A DNA stretch of 64,000 nucleotides from Chaunax sp. Z400 (GCA_037577475.1 CM075187.1:2451546-2515545), one strand, 5' to 3'. Shown: positions 1 to 14,605, numbered from the stretch's first letter. Made by a program: numbers and translations. The notes: generated by a model not told the origin, from the letters alone.

Positions 1-3000
1 GGTGTACATAGACTCTTATCTTTGTTCAAATAGTGTGGAAAGGGAAAGTCAGGAAACACACAAAAGGGAGAAAGGAGAGTGGAAACAAAGCCAGATACAA
101 GATAATGACAAGGTCAAGTGTGGCTCAATGGCTCAGTTCAGTCGGGGAGAGATAAGGGCCAACCTGCTGACAAGGTGTGTGCAGCAGAGGGGAATGGGAG
201 GTCAGGTAAAGCTCAGGGGAGAGGTCCACCTTCCACATCACAGACACCAGCAGCTCTGCTCACTGGGGAGGTAAAGCTCTGCATCGCCATCTGCTGGACG
301 ATTCATCCAACGCAGCTGAAGAGATGACAGAACAGAAATATGAAACTCTATTAGTATCACTGAGTAAACATGGTTTTTATGGACGCTACACAGGAGAAAG
401 CTTTGTTGTATTACTTACAATATTATCATATGTGAATTAACATATCAATATTTATTTTATTAATATCATACCAGTATATCACAACTCCCCTAGTTGATAA
501 CAACTCAGACTCAGTTGCTTTCATTCTATGCATTTAGAAATAGCTTGTTAATAATAAGACAATTAATCAAACTAATTTTGGGCGTCCGCAGCAAAATAGG
601 GAATAATATATTTTCACTATAGTTGATCTGGATCAATGAGTACTGAAATGACAGAATTTATGTCTATTTTGGTCACATGATTCAGACAGTTTCTGTAAGT
701 AAAAGTGAAATTTAAATCTAATGGTGAGACTAAATCTAAAAAAAACGAGTTTAAGGGTCCTTAAAATGTGTGGCAGCCACTAAATGAATCGATTAGTTGA
801 TAAGCAGAACAATAATAATAATGTCAATAATTCTCTTCCAGCTTCTCTTTGCATGGAAATTGTTTTTCAGAGTTTGTATTGTCGATTAGACAAAATAAGA
901 CAACTGGAGATGTAAAACGGAAAATGTGATTCCACTATTTTCTGATATTTTATAGAGCTTAATGAATGAATGGAGAAAATCATGTGTAGATGAATCAGTG
1001 ATGAGCAGCAGCAGTGAACCTGATGCTATATCGTTCTCTGGTGTCCAGTGTTCTATGATGACAGCAGTGTGGGAAGCTTTTAAAACCAAAACCAACCTAA
1101 AACAATAACAACACTCCAACAATAACCAACACTTACTTTAAAGACTTTCTTCTGTTTCTCTGAGTCAGATTCAGACAGGCAGCGACGTCCCGTCTGAGGT
1201 CGAGAATGACATTAAGTAAGAGTTCAAAAGAACACAAATAAAGTGCAGAAGGGCCGCAGGCCTGCATCTTACATGGACGGAGCATAAAGGATAGGATTAG
1301 TTGAAGGCTATCTCTGATGTGTCACTCATCCCCAGGAGAGAGAAGATAAAAAGCCATTTGGCGGAGAAACGATGGAGAGATATGCATCAACAGATCTGTG
1401 ATGAAACTGGTCCAGACACTGAACCCTAATCCTGATCTGGAATTCTGATGTTATGCCTGGATAAAGGGATAAGAAGCCAAACAGGGAGGCCTCGGACAGG
1501 TGCTCACAGGTGAGCTGGGCCAGCGGGACGCCGGGCGGCACTTTGACCACAGCGGGCCGAGAAGATGAGAGGGTCCGAGGATCCTTTGGGTCTCATCTGA
1601 CACAGCCAGGCTCAGTGTGAGCACTGAGAGGAGGCGCCAGGAGGGAGAACGACAGGGAGCAGCCTGGTGACTGATAAAGCAGCAGGCCAGCAGCCCTTCA
1701 TCTCACTGCTTTGAGACTATGTAGGAGTCTTATGGAGGCTCTGATGGATGCAGGGATTAATACGATCCTGTTTTATTGATTGTACTCATAGATCAGTCAC
1801 ATCGAAGTTACCAGAGATGGGGACTCAAGTCTTAACTTAAGACTCGAGATGCGGAACAATCTTTATTTTCTTTGATGCATTAACGTTGAAATGCCTGAGG
1901 AGCACGAGCCGAATGTCATTCCCTCCCTGATTATCGTCACACATCTGGTGCACAGCTGCCGTGACAACGCCCTGGTGAGCAGCAGCTGTAAACACAAAAG
2001 AATCACGAAATGCATCGTCTGCAGTATCACAATGAAGGATGCTGGCACAAACTTTATCACACCTGAAGACAGGAAAGATTTACATTTAAATGTAGCACCT
2101 GTGGATGGTTAGCAGGTTTAGCTTAGCATCTTTAAATATTAGCTTGCCACTAGTTTAGGCGCTGAGGTCAACTTGATGATATTGGAGTTTGATTGGCAGC
2201 AGAATAATTGTTAATAATTGTTGAATATGTAAAAACATCTCATGGTTCCAATAACTTCCATATATTTGGAATCATATTAAGGTTTGGACTGTTTGACAAA
2301 ATCAATCAATCAATCAATCCATAATGAATATAAAGATAAGTTGCAGCTCCAACAACTACAACAGTAAAATACTACTTTTTACATGAATGCATGAGTCATA
2401 AGAAGTATTTTATTTGTAATAATTTAAGCATATTTTCCAGATAATACTTGGATACTTTTGCTGAAGTAACGTTTTAAGTATTTGTACAGCATGGTATTAG
2501 TACTTTAGTACACATGACTGATGGAGGAGGAGTCTGTGTGAGTTGATCTGACAGGACAGATTTAAGCCAACAGAAAGTCAGTTTTGGGTATGTAGAAATC
2601 TTTGTCAGGGTTTTCTAACATGTTTACATACAGAGGATCATTTCATTCCTGATGATGAATCAGTTAAACTAATGTTTTCTTCTCTGATTAAAAAACAACA
2701 ACTACATCATTTAAAGCTTATATTGCCATCTAGTGGTGACTTCAGTGCATTAATTGCTATTTCTGCAGGTGCTTGGTAAGGGATGACTTATAAGGCAAAT
2801 ATTTCTACATGTCCACTCCTGCCTGAATGAACCCAGAGTTGACCAGACAACAGCTTTCCTCCAGGAGGAGGCAGTCTTAGGTCAAAGATGGCAGCTCACC
2901 CAAGCACACAAACAGAATCCCTGCCAGAGCCTGTTCTCTGTGTGCACAGGATTAATTGGCCATAGCAGGGCCCTGATGGAGGGGGAGCCGAGCGGAGCGA

Positions 3001-3340
3001 ACATGGCCGGTCCCTACTCTATCAATCAGACAACTCTTCTTGTACCCGAGCCAAATTGACCTGCTGATTCTCTGGCCATGTCTAAGCTCTGGAAATAAAT
3101 CACACTGGATGAGAGGTAGGTACCTGTCCACCTCACTGACTGCACCATCCTTCCCTCTGCTCTCTTGAATGGAAATGCAGTTCTGAGTGACTCGCTCTCA
3201 TATCACACAGCTGACTGAACGGCACATGCACATAATAAGGGAGGAGCTTCCCTTTTTTAATGTATGTTAGAATATATGAGTTATTTTCATTAAATGGTTC
3301 ATCCATTGGCTCTGCAGCCAAGGCAGCAGGACAGAAGAGG

Positions 3341-3986
3341 TTAAAGCAACAGCTCACCCAAAAGGGAAAATTCATCCATTTTCTGCACACCTCCATGTTG
3401 ATGGGAAGTCACCAAACATTTCTGGAGCTTCAGCGTTGTATCAGTCTCCTAAACAGAAGATGGAGACTCGTTTTAAAACGTATAAAAAGAAACTAAAAAC
3501 AAGCTTAAAATGACTCCATATAGCTCGTATCTCCATTAGCTCAGAGATTATATTTGAAAATATATTATTTACACCTCTTTTAAGCTGAAATCTTCACTGT
3601 AGCCTCTAAGCTAAAAGCGTTAGCACAGACCCAGTCTGAAGAAGTTTAAACCTGTGTACATGTGCTGCTAGATGAGATCAACAAGGACTCACAATCTCTT
3701 TGTGGTTAACGGACACCAACACCCACCTGAGACGGGGTGCATGCTAACTCTTTCAGCTTACAGGCTACAGCAGCCAGTTCATCTGATCAAAGGGTGTAAA
3801 TAACATACATTTCTAATTAATTTGGGATTTCAGTCTTTCAAGAGATGTGTTTTTTTATTTTAATTTATTTCTTCTTCAGTTGTTTAGGAGAATCCTGCAG
3901 CACTTTGTGGAGTAAGAAGCCTCACCCATCAGTGTGAGGGTGAGCAGACAATGACTCGTTTCTTTGGGTGAAATGTTCCTTTAAGG
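3341..3986. mobile_element. foldback MITE copy 1
   Basis: Left end TTAAAGCAACAGCTCACCCA, right end GGGTGAAATGTTCCTTTAAG, an imperfect inverted pair. Inside are the family hallmarks: CTCCTAAACAGAAGATGGAG, ATGACTCCATA, and the inverted GCTAAAAGCGTTAGCAC and GTGCATGCTAAC blocks. No transposase is encoded. Confidence 0.8.
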
Positions 3987-5084
3987 TTATTTGTGAAGTG
4001 ACAGTTTTGCAATTAAACTGTAAGGTTTGATGAGAATGAATGTACTGGGATGAATCCATCTAGCGCTGGTGCAGAGCTGTCGATAACGTCCTGCATCAGC
4101 GCTGACAAGACAAATTCCCTGACACTCATTATACTTAATGATTGGTAGTCTAATTCTCATTAGGAATACATCCACCACACTGTGCACCTGAAGCCTCCCC
4201 TCATCCTTCAGCTGTCCCTTTTTTTTTTCCTTTCCACGGCTGTAGAGTCTGATGCAGCGGCTCTTAGCTCCAGCAGGTTTCACAGCATGAGCTATGGTGT
4301 GAGGAGGGTCGGCTCTAAATCTCCGTCCTGCTCATCTCCTCTCATCCACCAGGTTCACCTACGTAGCCGGCTGACAGATGACACAGTGTGCGGCCCAGGC
4401 TGTATCTCTGTTCCCGGGTCATCCATTGCTCCTGGAGTGATAAGTGACTGTGTCCTGGTGTGGCTCATCCTGCTGCATACACAGTAAATCACAGGCTGGA
4501 GCCACGGTACAACAGCAGCCTGCGGAGGACAGCACAGCAGTAACAAAACTGGAGGTGACATCTGTATCACCTCAAGTGACAAAAGAATCTCTCCTGTAGG
4601 ACTAAAGGACTGGTTGTGCTACTTTTGCTGCTGTTAACTACACAGCTAGTGTGAAGTTGTGTTTGTCTAAAGACATTAAAGTTATGAGGATGTCATGTTG
4701 TCTGTTAAATGGTTACTGTTAACACTAATCTCATTTAGATTTGACAGTGTTTACAGGTTTGATATGGTATTCCTGCATGAATTGAGAGACTGATGAGGTT
4801 AGAGGGAGGATTGTATGTTTGTTGGTCAACACACTCATCGATTCCTGGTGTTGTAGTGTTGGGTAGAAAAAGTACACTGAAAAGATTCTGCAGTTTAGCG
4901 ATAAAACTGTGGATTAAATTCACAGTAGAAAATAGCTCCAAAGTTGACTTTTTAAATGTAATTTAATGTATTAAGTGGCAAAAATGTTTTGGGTTTAGTT
5001 TATTGTTTCCTGTTTTATTTTGAAAGTTCATTTCCTTACATGTCATGTTTTGGTTTATATTTCCTGCCTTTTAAGTGAAATAAT

Positions 5085-5540
5085 AATAATTAAAATAATA
5101 ATAATAATAATGATAATAATAATAATGCACTTTTCAAAACACTCAAAGACGTTTTACATGCAAAGAAAAAAGACATGTTAAAACAAGTCAACATGAAATC
5201 AATATCACATATAAAATACAAATATCAAGTCAAAGTCTATTTATAAAGCACATTTAAAACAAACAAACAGCTGAACATACTTAGAATAAAAATAAAAGTT
5301 ACCACACAATCAATATAGAAGAAAATAACAAATAAGAATAAAAAATACAGTAAATGTAATGATGATAAATTGAGGCACAATGAAAGATAAAATCAAGGTG
5401 TAAAGCTCAACTAGAATTAATAACCAGGGAGAAGAGGAGGGTCTACAGCTAGGATTTAAACATTTCAAGGGTCTGAGCAGATCTGATGTGAAAAGGTCGG
5501 CTGTTCCAGCAAAGACCTGCTCACCTCTGCTGCTCTGCCA
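5085..5540. repeat. AT-rich relic with (AAT)n start
   Basis: Imperfect AAT repeat (5086-5126), then text common in fish repeats (GCACTTTTCAAAACACTCAA, TTTATAAAGCACATTTAAAA and a GGCTGTTCCAGC end). Probably an old retroelement fragment; class unresolved. Confidence 0.4.
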
Positions 5541-6850
5541 TTTTAACCATCTCTGTGATTGATTAGTTTCACCTGAGTCTCACAAGCCTTCCCTCTTTAG
5601 TGTATTTAGTCTGTGTTTTATTTTGAAAGTCCATTTCCTTAAAAGTCATGTTTTCACCTTCTACTTCCTGCTTTTTTAATTTTCCTGCCTTTAGGATGTT
5701 CAGTTTCACGCATCTCTATCCTTCCCTCTCTAGTGTATTTGGTCTTTGGATGCTCACATTCTTTCTTTTTTTGTTATTTCCTGTCTTATTTGCCTGTTTA
5801 GACTGTTCATCTGGTTTTAACCTCTACCTTGTATAAACCTTTTTTCTTTTAAAAATAACTGAAATCCATCCACTTTGCTGTCCTTTAGGTCGTCCACATC
5901 GTGTGAAATCGTCAATGTCAAATGAGACATAATCATAAAACCAGTGTTGTGGAAGCTGCTTTGAAATAATTAATTACTTCACATGTTTTTGATTTATTAT
6001 TCATGGAAGAAGTTTAACTACAGTTAGTTAATTACCCTTGGGAGAAAATTAGTTTGGTTAATTAAACCTCTTCTAAAAGACCAAATTGACAATTTATATG
6101 ATATGTGTAATCAAAATATAATTCAATAACAAAAAGTACCACTCAGTTAAGTTTATGCAGAAAGTGCCCATTTGTTCACAGGTCATACACAAATCCTAAA
6201 AATAATGATTAATGGGAAAGTGAAGGAATGTTAGCTTTGGTTTTTGTGCACATTGTCCTTTAGTCAGATACCTGTCCTCCAGTCCAGGTGGGGTTATTGC
6301 ACCAAATAAATAAAATAAAAACAATAATAATAAATACCTATGACAAATTGGAAGCTAATATAATGAAGTTTTTCCTTCATTTTATGGACCAAATGGTTTT
6401 TACAACCCTGATTCCAGAAAAGTAGTGCTGTGTAAAAGATAAATATTACAGAATGTAATAATTTGTTTATCTTTTTTTTTAACATATACTCAACTGAAAA
6501 CAGTACAAAGACAATATATTTAATGTTTACTTCAGCTTTTCAGTTGAGAAAGAGCAACAAAAGCCTGTTAAAGTTGAGTAGTGCTTAGAAAACACCTGTT
6601 TGGAACATTTCACAGGTAAACAGGTTGATTGCTGAAGGTGATATTATGATGATCTCTTACGTTCACATTACCAGGATGAAGTTACTCAAATACGATTTTT
6701 TGCCTTAATGTGACACAAATCAGATTTTTCCAGAGCCGTGTGAACACAGAAATATGATCTTTTCACATTAGATTTGGTTTTCTTTCGTACTGTATGTGGT
6801 CCTGGATCTGATACATATCTGATTCATGGCCATGTGACATGAATGAGAAC

Positions 6851-6900
6851 AGTTAGATCATCAGTTAGATCATCAGTTAGATCATCAGTTAGATCATCAG
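6851..6900. repeat. 12-bp tandem repeat, about four copies
   Basis: Unit AGTTAGATCATC repeated four times exactly, followed by a short (CAG)n run at 6904-6926. Confidence 0.95.
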
Positions 6901-9089
6901 ATGGCAGCAGCAGCAGCAGCAGCAGCAAAACAAAACAACCAGAGAGGAGATAAATGAAGAGGAATTTATTTTCCTCCCCGCTGCAAACTGAAAAACCATG
7001 GAGCTGCAGCCTCTGAGCACTAGATGGCAGCACTGCTGCGCTGCTGCTCCACTTCCTGATTGAATATTTAGACATTTTCACCTGATCATTTGTTTGACAT
7101 AACATGATTACATACAATGTCATATCTGTCTATTCACTGCTACACTGACACGTTGCCTGCCCTCAAACTCCTCATGTGCTCACATCCTCCCCTGCTAGAA
7201 AAAAAAAAATCTAATAACATGGCTGACTGGCTGCTCAGCCTGCATTTCATGCTGTTGTGAGCTTGCATGGGAAGAAATATACATAAATTAAAGTTGAGCT
7301 CTGACATCAACTGTTTGGCCTTTTTCTAAACCACCCTCTGGAGGTGAAAAAAACAACAAAAAACCTGACTTCTTGATGAGAATATTCATGTTAATCCTCT
7401 GGACCAGGTAATTCCTGGAACTTGGCACTCTATCAGTGAAAGGTAAATCGGTCTTAAGATGTGCAGCCCCTCTGGTCTCAGAGTCTCTAAGGATGCTGCA
7501 GGGGAACACTTGGAAGTTTGATGTTTACTGTCTGCACTGCTTTGCTTTTTAGGCTGCTGTTTGGGCTCATGTGCAGGAATTTACTGGAAACTGAAACACG
7601 TACACTGCATTTAGATTTGCATTCAGGCTCCCTTGCAACAATCCAGAGACTACGGGCTGTCCGTGTTGCGTTTGTGAACGCACCGTGTGGTGTTGTTGTA
7701 CTTATCTGACTCTGAGAATCCTGCTCGTCATGATTCATCCCATCATGGCTTGGCTGTGTTCCCCAGAGCGTGAGGGAGAAGCTTATCATCTGTCTCCTCA
7801 TTTCATGCCTTGTAGCAGACGGTTTCCAGCGATGGAAACTCAAACTCAGGATGTTGTCATTATTGACACACCTTCACTGCAACACAGGAGACACATAAGA
7901 GAAGCAGCGGGCGCTAATCATACTCATATTCAAAAGGAGTTTTGGGTGTGATATTCTCTACAAAAATGCAACCTTTCCACTAGAGGAAACGGTGAGCTGG
8001 CTGCAGCCTTAAGATGTGCTGTAAGCTGAGATAACCTATCCAATATCAGCAGCTAATGAGGCAGAAAGAGGAGCTGGAGCAGACAGACACCATCATTTCG
8101 GCCCCAGACGTTTTCTTGTGCAAGATAAGCTTTGTCAGAGGTCACATACTGTGTGATATTTTGGCCAATTTCAGCACTATTTCTGGAAACGGCTGTCGAT
8201 TTGATGGCAGCTTGGATTGCCAGCCGTGGTGAAGGAGCAGCCGCGGTGCTTCTGGCTCACAGGGGAAATCTGTTCGGGCCGCCTGGAGTAGAACCGCACA
8301 GCACTTTTACTCCTGGTGAGAAGATTGCTCTCATGTTTTATTGAACGTTGCCTCCGGAACCTCTCATCCTTGACAATCTGATTCTACCAAGGTCTACCTC
8401 ATGACCTTAATGTTCAACCAATGGGGTGTTGCAGCTCTCTCACACTGACCCCTCCATCAACCTCATCAGACTCATCGGTCCTTTGGGTGGCATTTATGGA
8501 CCACTCTGAAAGTGGATTAATATCTCTGCGGCCGGCCTGCATTGTACTTAACTGTCCTTGCACTTAAATAACCTGTCATCTGTGCCCTTTGGTTCACTTG
8601 TTTGATTACAGACCAGGCTACACATCACTTTATCATCTATTCTGGGTTCCCTTTCACAGCCAACAACCTCCTCATACCGACTATATACATGTCCTTTTGG
8701 CAAACACATTAAATTTGGGTCAACACCTCTCAGCTTGAAAGCAACTGAAATAAGAGTCTCCTCATCTGACCTCCAGAGCTGTCACCCAAACTGTATTGTA
8801 GTAATCCACTATAGCTGTCATGGAGCCGGTGCTGCTGCCATAAAAAACAAACCCAGTCCATCATTTATCCATTTTACCACTTAACCTCCACACAGCTTCA
8901 ATGAGAGAGGGAAACACAGAGGAGAGGAGGAGGCTGGTTTTATAGAAATCTACAAAGAAATTAATAAAATACAAAAATAAAGTTTAAAGCCAAGCTATGT
9001 CAGACTAACGTTTGGCACAGTAGAGTTAAATGCTAATATCAGCATGCTAACATGCATTTCTATGAAAAAAAGAAAAAACAAAAACAAAA

Positions 9090-9940
9090 AAAACTACGTG
9101 GTACCGGCTCTACTCTGCTCGAGTTTATTTTTGGTATCACCTTCATCGAGGTTCCAAAAAACGCTGAACACCAAAAAGGTTGACGTGAAAACACTGCAGA
9201 CCACTGATCAGATCATAGATCAGAGAAAATTGTCATTGCATCATCAACGTGCTTCACACACGGAATATCCTACACTGCACAAACGCATGCCCGCCATTTT
9301 TAAACAGCCAAGCTACTTAAGCGTCCGCAATTTTTTATCCAGTGGACATGATTATAGTAAATGGCAACCCAAAAAACAAACAAACAAAAAAACACGGCGT
9401 GGTCGATTGAGGAGGCGCAGACATTCCTGTCTTTAGAGATATTCCACTCTCAGAACTTCCGGGTATGTAGGGGGCGCTAGTGAGGTAGTCCAAAATGAAT
9501 GAGGCTCAATGGAGCAGAAGCCCTAAAACTAAACATTTATGTGGAAAAAATATTTTTTCTCTCTCAACTTTCATCATGTTTTCAATATGATGGGTTGATA
9601 AAATGAATATAAGTCTATTAGATATTCTTTTACTGCTTGAATTCTTGTGAAATTTCACTTCTGATATATAATCAATACTAAATTTGCACAAACTAAAATA
9701 AAATTTGGGCTTTTTTGTCTGGAAGTAGGTAAAAATAATTATTTTAGCCGTTTAGCTCCATTCACTCCCATTCATATAGGACTCCTTCATTAGCGCCCTC
9801 TAGGTGAATTGCAGCCGGTTTCGGTACATTGGAATGAATTGGGCCGGATGTGGAAGGGCTATAGCAGCCGATGAGAGGCGTGAGTCGCTTGAGGACGATG
9901 TCATGGTGAGTGAAGTCGAGTAGAGCCAGTAGAAACGCAG
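9090..9940. mobile_element. Harbinger-like DNA transposon relic with a Myb/SANT-like peptide trace
   Basis: Left end carries ACGTGGTACCGGCTCTACTC, and the right end is its imperfect inverse (GTCGAGTAGAGCCAGTAGAA). At 9394-9429 the + strand reads TAWSIEEAQTFL, like the start of Myb/SANT-type DNA-binding domains found in teleost Harbinger-related sequences. The reading frame is broken and the element is interrupted by a second element at about 9455-9840. The same terminal sequence occurs near 56875. Not a functional gene. Confidence 0.6.
9455..9840. mobile_element. MITE with long imperfect inverted ends, nested in the Harbinger-like relic
   Basis: GGGGGCGCTAGTGAGGTAGT at 9470 pairs with the inverse of CTCCTTCATTAGCGCCCTCT near 9782. 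The match extends over roughly 55 bases, including AATGGAGC and its inverse GCTCCATT. The middle is AT-rich and non-coding. Confidence 0.65.
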
Positions 9941-11716
9941 CTAAACTGGCCCAGAAGCTAAATAAAGTGTCTGGTCCAGACCTGCTCTTTAGGAGAATGA
10001 TCAATAAAAATGAGTGACCCTGTTTATTGACTTAGCATGTGCTAAAGATCTATTCCTGTTGTTTATAACTGTGTTATTGTTTTTCTCTATGCTTGATGTT
10101 GGTCCAGAGGAAATAAAAACCTGAAACCTGAAAATCTGAAGTGACTCAGTCAGAAATGTTTACAGACGAGGAAAGTTTTAAACTTTTATTCACCTGTAGT
10201 AACGTTCACCAAATGAAATATTAGCTTAAAGAATACGACAGATTTCTCGGAGTTTGAACACTGTTGGAAACATTTGGGATTCTGAAAGTTTTAGACACTT
10301 TAATGCATAAATATCAGAACCACAGGAGATCAACTTGCCATGTTGGTCACATGGATAAAAATGGCCAACTAAATGATCGATGAATGAGACAAACGAGGGG
10401 CTCGTTATGAGTCCTCTCTGAGAAATCTACGCTTAATCAGGGCCTGAATGTTGCATCACTGATTTCATTTCCTCTACAACCTCCAAAAATAACTAAACTG
10501 GAAATTAATGAGACGATTATTAAAACATGGGAATCTATAAATAAAAAAATCATCTTAGTAGGACCTATTTGATAATTGCCTGAGATGTTCTTCATCTGGC
10601 TCTTAAAGGGGGCCTTATTATTGTTTTATGTCACTATTGTTAACATATTTCTTGGATAATTGTCAAGACGGGAGCCTCCAGTAAGAATTATTTGTCTCTC
10701 AGAGACATAAAAGCTTCCTCATTAGGCAAAAAAAGAAAAATGTGAGAAGCGAGAAATGTGTGCAGAGTGAGAAGCGGCGACCTAACATCTGTTTTCTCAC
10801 CCAGGCAGCTTCCATCTGTGCTTTTTTTCAGACAGCTGTGAGATTAAACAAGGCGGCGACATCAGATTTCTTTTGTCCTTTTGTGTTTGTGTTATGATCT
10901 TCAATATCCTTTCAGTTTGGAGGCAAATACAAAATAAAATCTTATTTATTTGGTTTGATTCCTCCGGTGAGAGCGTTTCTCTTTGTTTAAACTGCAGACA
11001 TCATTCATGAATTAGATGCAGACATTTCCCCTCGCTTCACACGTCCCTGATTGGATGATTGAGTCATTTTTTACCTGAGACATGACTTAAATTCACTCAA
11101 AATGCAAACAATCCACAGCTGCTTCATGCATTTTCCTTACTTGTCGACACATGTGAACATCAATTCAGTCTTCAATCAAGCGTGAGAGCCAATTTTCATG
11201 TAAAGTGGCTGTTGCTGCTGTGTTAACGCTGCCTGGTCTTCCAGCAGAGCCCGGTCCTGTCTGCCTCGGTGGGTCTGGTTTCTCCCTGGTGCTGCTGGGA
11301 TTACTCCGGGGGATTAGCAGGATACTGGCAGCATCCATCGATGGGACAGAGATGACAGTTCTGTTTGTGTTTTCTCCTGCTTCAACCCCTCGCTGCTCCC
11401 CTCAGTTACAGAGGCACAAACAGCAGATTACATGAGTAAAACAGCAGGGGAAGAAGTCACACATCACCACAGTGGAGATTAGGCTGAACTCTCCCTCAGC
11501 TGTTCGGGGTTTTTCTTCCAACACAAATGTAGAGAGCGGTCTCTCATGGCCCAGAGTTTGGGCTGGATTATGATTTGGAAATAATAACTATTGGTGTCGC
11601 AATCAAATAAAGGAGTGAACCAACAATCATCACCATTTGAAGTCAAGAACGTTGGCAGGACTTTCAAAGACTGAAAAGCATCCAATGCACAGTCTGTAAG
11701 TCCAATCACCTGAATT

Positions 11717-12304
11717 CTTAAAGGAACAGTTCACCCAAAAATGAAAATTCAAGAGTTTCTTCTTCTTCATAACATTTATAGAGCTTCACAGCAAAACAGC
11801 TTTCTCCTAAACAACTGAAGAAGACGGGGACTATTTTAAAAAAATGGATGGATGGGCATTTAAACCCGAGCATGTCTGTAAACTTCTTCACGGTTCCATT
11901 TGGTCGCCTGTCGCTGTAACTTCCAGGAAAGAATCAGACCGATATCGGAAGATGATGACGAACCACGATGTGAATAAAACTTTAAAACGTTACCTCATCT
12001 GTGAACAGCAATGCTGGTCGTTTAACAGAAGACAACAACTCCCATGATCCCACAGTACCTACGTCTTGTGTTTCTATTGAGAGACCTCTACTGTACCTAC
12101 TACCTCTACTTCATTGTGGCCTTAATGTAGAGCATAAATGGGCCTTAATAAACCATCTGAGGTGGTTCCACAAGCTTGAACGTGTGAACATGCATCGCTA
12201 GACAGGATCGCATCTTGTTGAAACTTCACCCGCCTTTCAATGAAGGCATGAAGGTGAGAAGATTAGAACTGAACTTTTATTTTTGGGTGAACTGTTCTTC
12301 TAAA
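11717..12304. mobile_element. foldback MITE copy 2
   Basis: Left end TTAAAGGAACAGTTCACCCA with AAAATGAAAATTC, right end GGGTGAACTGTTCTTCTAAA. Contains the CTCCTAAACAACTGAAGAAG block. About 588 bp, no coding capacity. Confidence 0.85.
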
Positions 12305-14017
12305 GCAGATATAGGTATTGTGACACTCTGTGCCTCTAGGACCCATGGAAATAGACCGAGCCCTCCTTGCTTGTGTTTGCTCAGGTCTTTACTTTGTACC
12401 TTTCAAGTTTTACAGCCTTGCGTTACCGTTTGGAGAGCAGCTTGTGTGGGAGTGCAGTGGAGGCTCACAGGCATGCAGTAATATGAAACAGCCTCCAGAC
12501 GCCTCCCTCCTATTAAGGACGCAGAAGCCATTTCCTCCATTGTTTAACAGGAAGGAGCTTCCAGCATATCAAAGATGTGTCTTTTGCCGTTTCAACCGCT
12601 GTGGAGTATAATGGAGAAGTGAGCTTCAGTGTTATAGCAGAGTGCTCGTTATTCAGCGAACAATGTAAACTCTTTGAGGGTTTATTGGCTGAGACAGTAC
12701 ACTGTAGATAAAGCCGACTGCAGGCGGGAGCATCCCTAACTGTAAATGCATGTGCTGACAAGGTTTTACAGCAACACCGTTTGATCTGAAGCTTCAGTGG
12801 GTGTCGTTACACTTGTCAGATTTCATACATCCAATTCACACCAGACATTTATATTCATTTTTGTTCCTGTGTTCTATAAAACACATAAGTTCTCTCCAAC
12901 ATGTCCTCCTTTAGACCTTGTGTTGTACATTTGTACATTTCTGAGTTACATGTAGGTTTAGGATGACCCAGACCCCCTCGGGTCCTCTGGGACGGGTCGA
13001 CTCACTGCTCCCAGAATCAGAACCAAGCAGGCTGAAGCAGATCCTCAGCTGTGGAACAAAGTACCTGCTCAAACTCTGCTACCAGCAGAGGGCCCCAGGC
13101 TCCCGAGGAGGTGAGCTCCATTACAGATTTGTTTTGAAAAGGAAGATGCCTCAAAGTGCATTAAGAAGTGAGCATCACAGGGGGAAACTTCATGGGGGAA
13201 ATGGAGCCTCAGCAGAGGTTGGCACTCTCTGACTGATGTCTACTCATGTCTCATAAAGTGAGAAACTCAGAAGGATTAATAACTTTGATAATTACGTTAA
13301 TATCGAGTAGAACCGATAAATCAGCTATATGATACTACTAAAAACTACTGAAGCATATAGTAGAACACCTACAACTCATACAGGACCAGTGCATTCAGAT
13401 CACTTCACCCATATACACACACATAAATACTCCAGCTACATTCAAACTTCTGCAACAATGTGAAATATATGTAAATGAGGGTGCGTTCGCTTTCTGAGTG
13501 TGCAATGAAAACGAGAATGGGAACATTGGAGCATCGCGTGTGGCTAAATGCACCTCGGCAGAAGCTACCTCTGTCTGTCAAACAGAAGGATGATGTACAT
13601 TGAAAACACATTCCCTTCGTCATGGCACTCGCATCTATCATCAGTTTATGGCCTCGCTCTCCCTTCTCCAACACATCTCTGCTGCAACATCAATCTATGT
13701 CATGACATCTTAACTTGCATATCCTGAGTCCTGCGTTGTTTCTCTGTCCTTTAAGTGTTCATAACACATTCTGGACAGGTTTCACCGTCTGTTTTCTCTG
13801 CAGAGGAAGGTCACAATTTAATGTCATTCTAAATTATGGGTGAATGTGTGACACTTCTGTCTTCCTATGTGCTACATCAGGTGCCTAAAAAGGCCGTTTC
13901 CTTACAGGAGCATGCCTCGGCTGCTTAATTGAAGATTCGGTTGGGAGATTACTCAACCATTCAGCTGTCAGTTCAAGTCAACTTTCATTTACACAGCAGG
14001 GAGGTTTTCTTTTCTTA

Positions 14018-14605
14018 TTAAAGGAACAGTTTAACCAAAAATGAAAAGTGAGTCAGTATCTACTCGCCTCCATGCAGATGGAAGTTTGAGTTAAGTTTCT
14101 TACTCGTCAAAACATTTCTGGAGCTTCAGCATTCTCCCAAATAACTAAACAAACCAATAAAATAAAGCTCATACGCCATAATCCAAGTCCCCAGAAGCCC
14201 AGAGATCAAACATCAGATGCTCACCTTTAAGACTTGTGGCCTTAAGATTTTCCCAAATTCTGTAAGAAAGAATAAAACATGCAGAAACGTTTGAATTAAA
14301 CCCTAAAAGTAGCAGATTTAAAATATTCAGCCAACAACCGAACCACCCGTCCAGCTTGTATGACCCGGTTACTGAAGTAAAATAAGCCTTTTTATTCATT
14401 CATTTATATCATTTTAACAAAGACTCGCCAACTTCTCCGTTGATTGTCTTCTTCTTCGAGTTAGCAGCTAACTGCTACTAGCAGCTTTTTATATCTCCTG
14501 GCTGAGAGTCGCACACATAAAACGTCATCACCTGACTTTCCATCAATAACACGTGTGAGTAGATCATGACTGAATGATCACATTTGGGTGAACCGTTCCT
14601 TTAAG
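14018..14605. mobile_element. foldback MITE copy 3
   Basis: Left end TTAAAGGAACAGTTTAACCA, right end GGGTGAACCGTTCCTTTAAG. The element starts and ends in TTAA. Internal ATCCAAGTCCCCAGAAGCCC block shared with the other copies. Confidence 0.85.

Larger units (their letters stand above)
1..9090. other. intergenic region left of tmem132d, no gene seen
   Basis: AT-rich sequence with stops in all frames; open frames are all under about 120 codons and none resembles a known protein. It holds one foldback-MITE copy (3341-3986), an AT-rich relic near 5085-5540 and a 12-bp tandem repeat (6851-6900). Confidence 0.6.

Noticed and set aside
6851..6900. CRISPR-like regularly spaced repeat
   Set aside because: It is a direct tandem repeat with no spacers, in animal DNA.
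9044..9436. 130-codon lysine- and arginine-rich frame as a gene
   Set aside because: It runs across an A-rich stretch and the wrong frame of a decayed Harbinger-like element.
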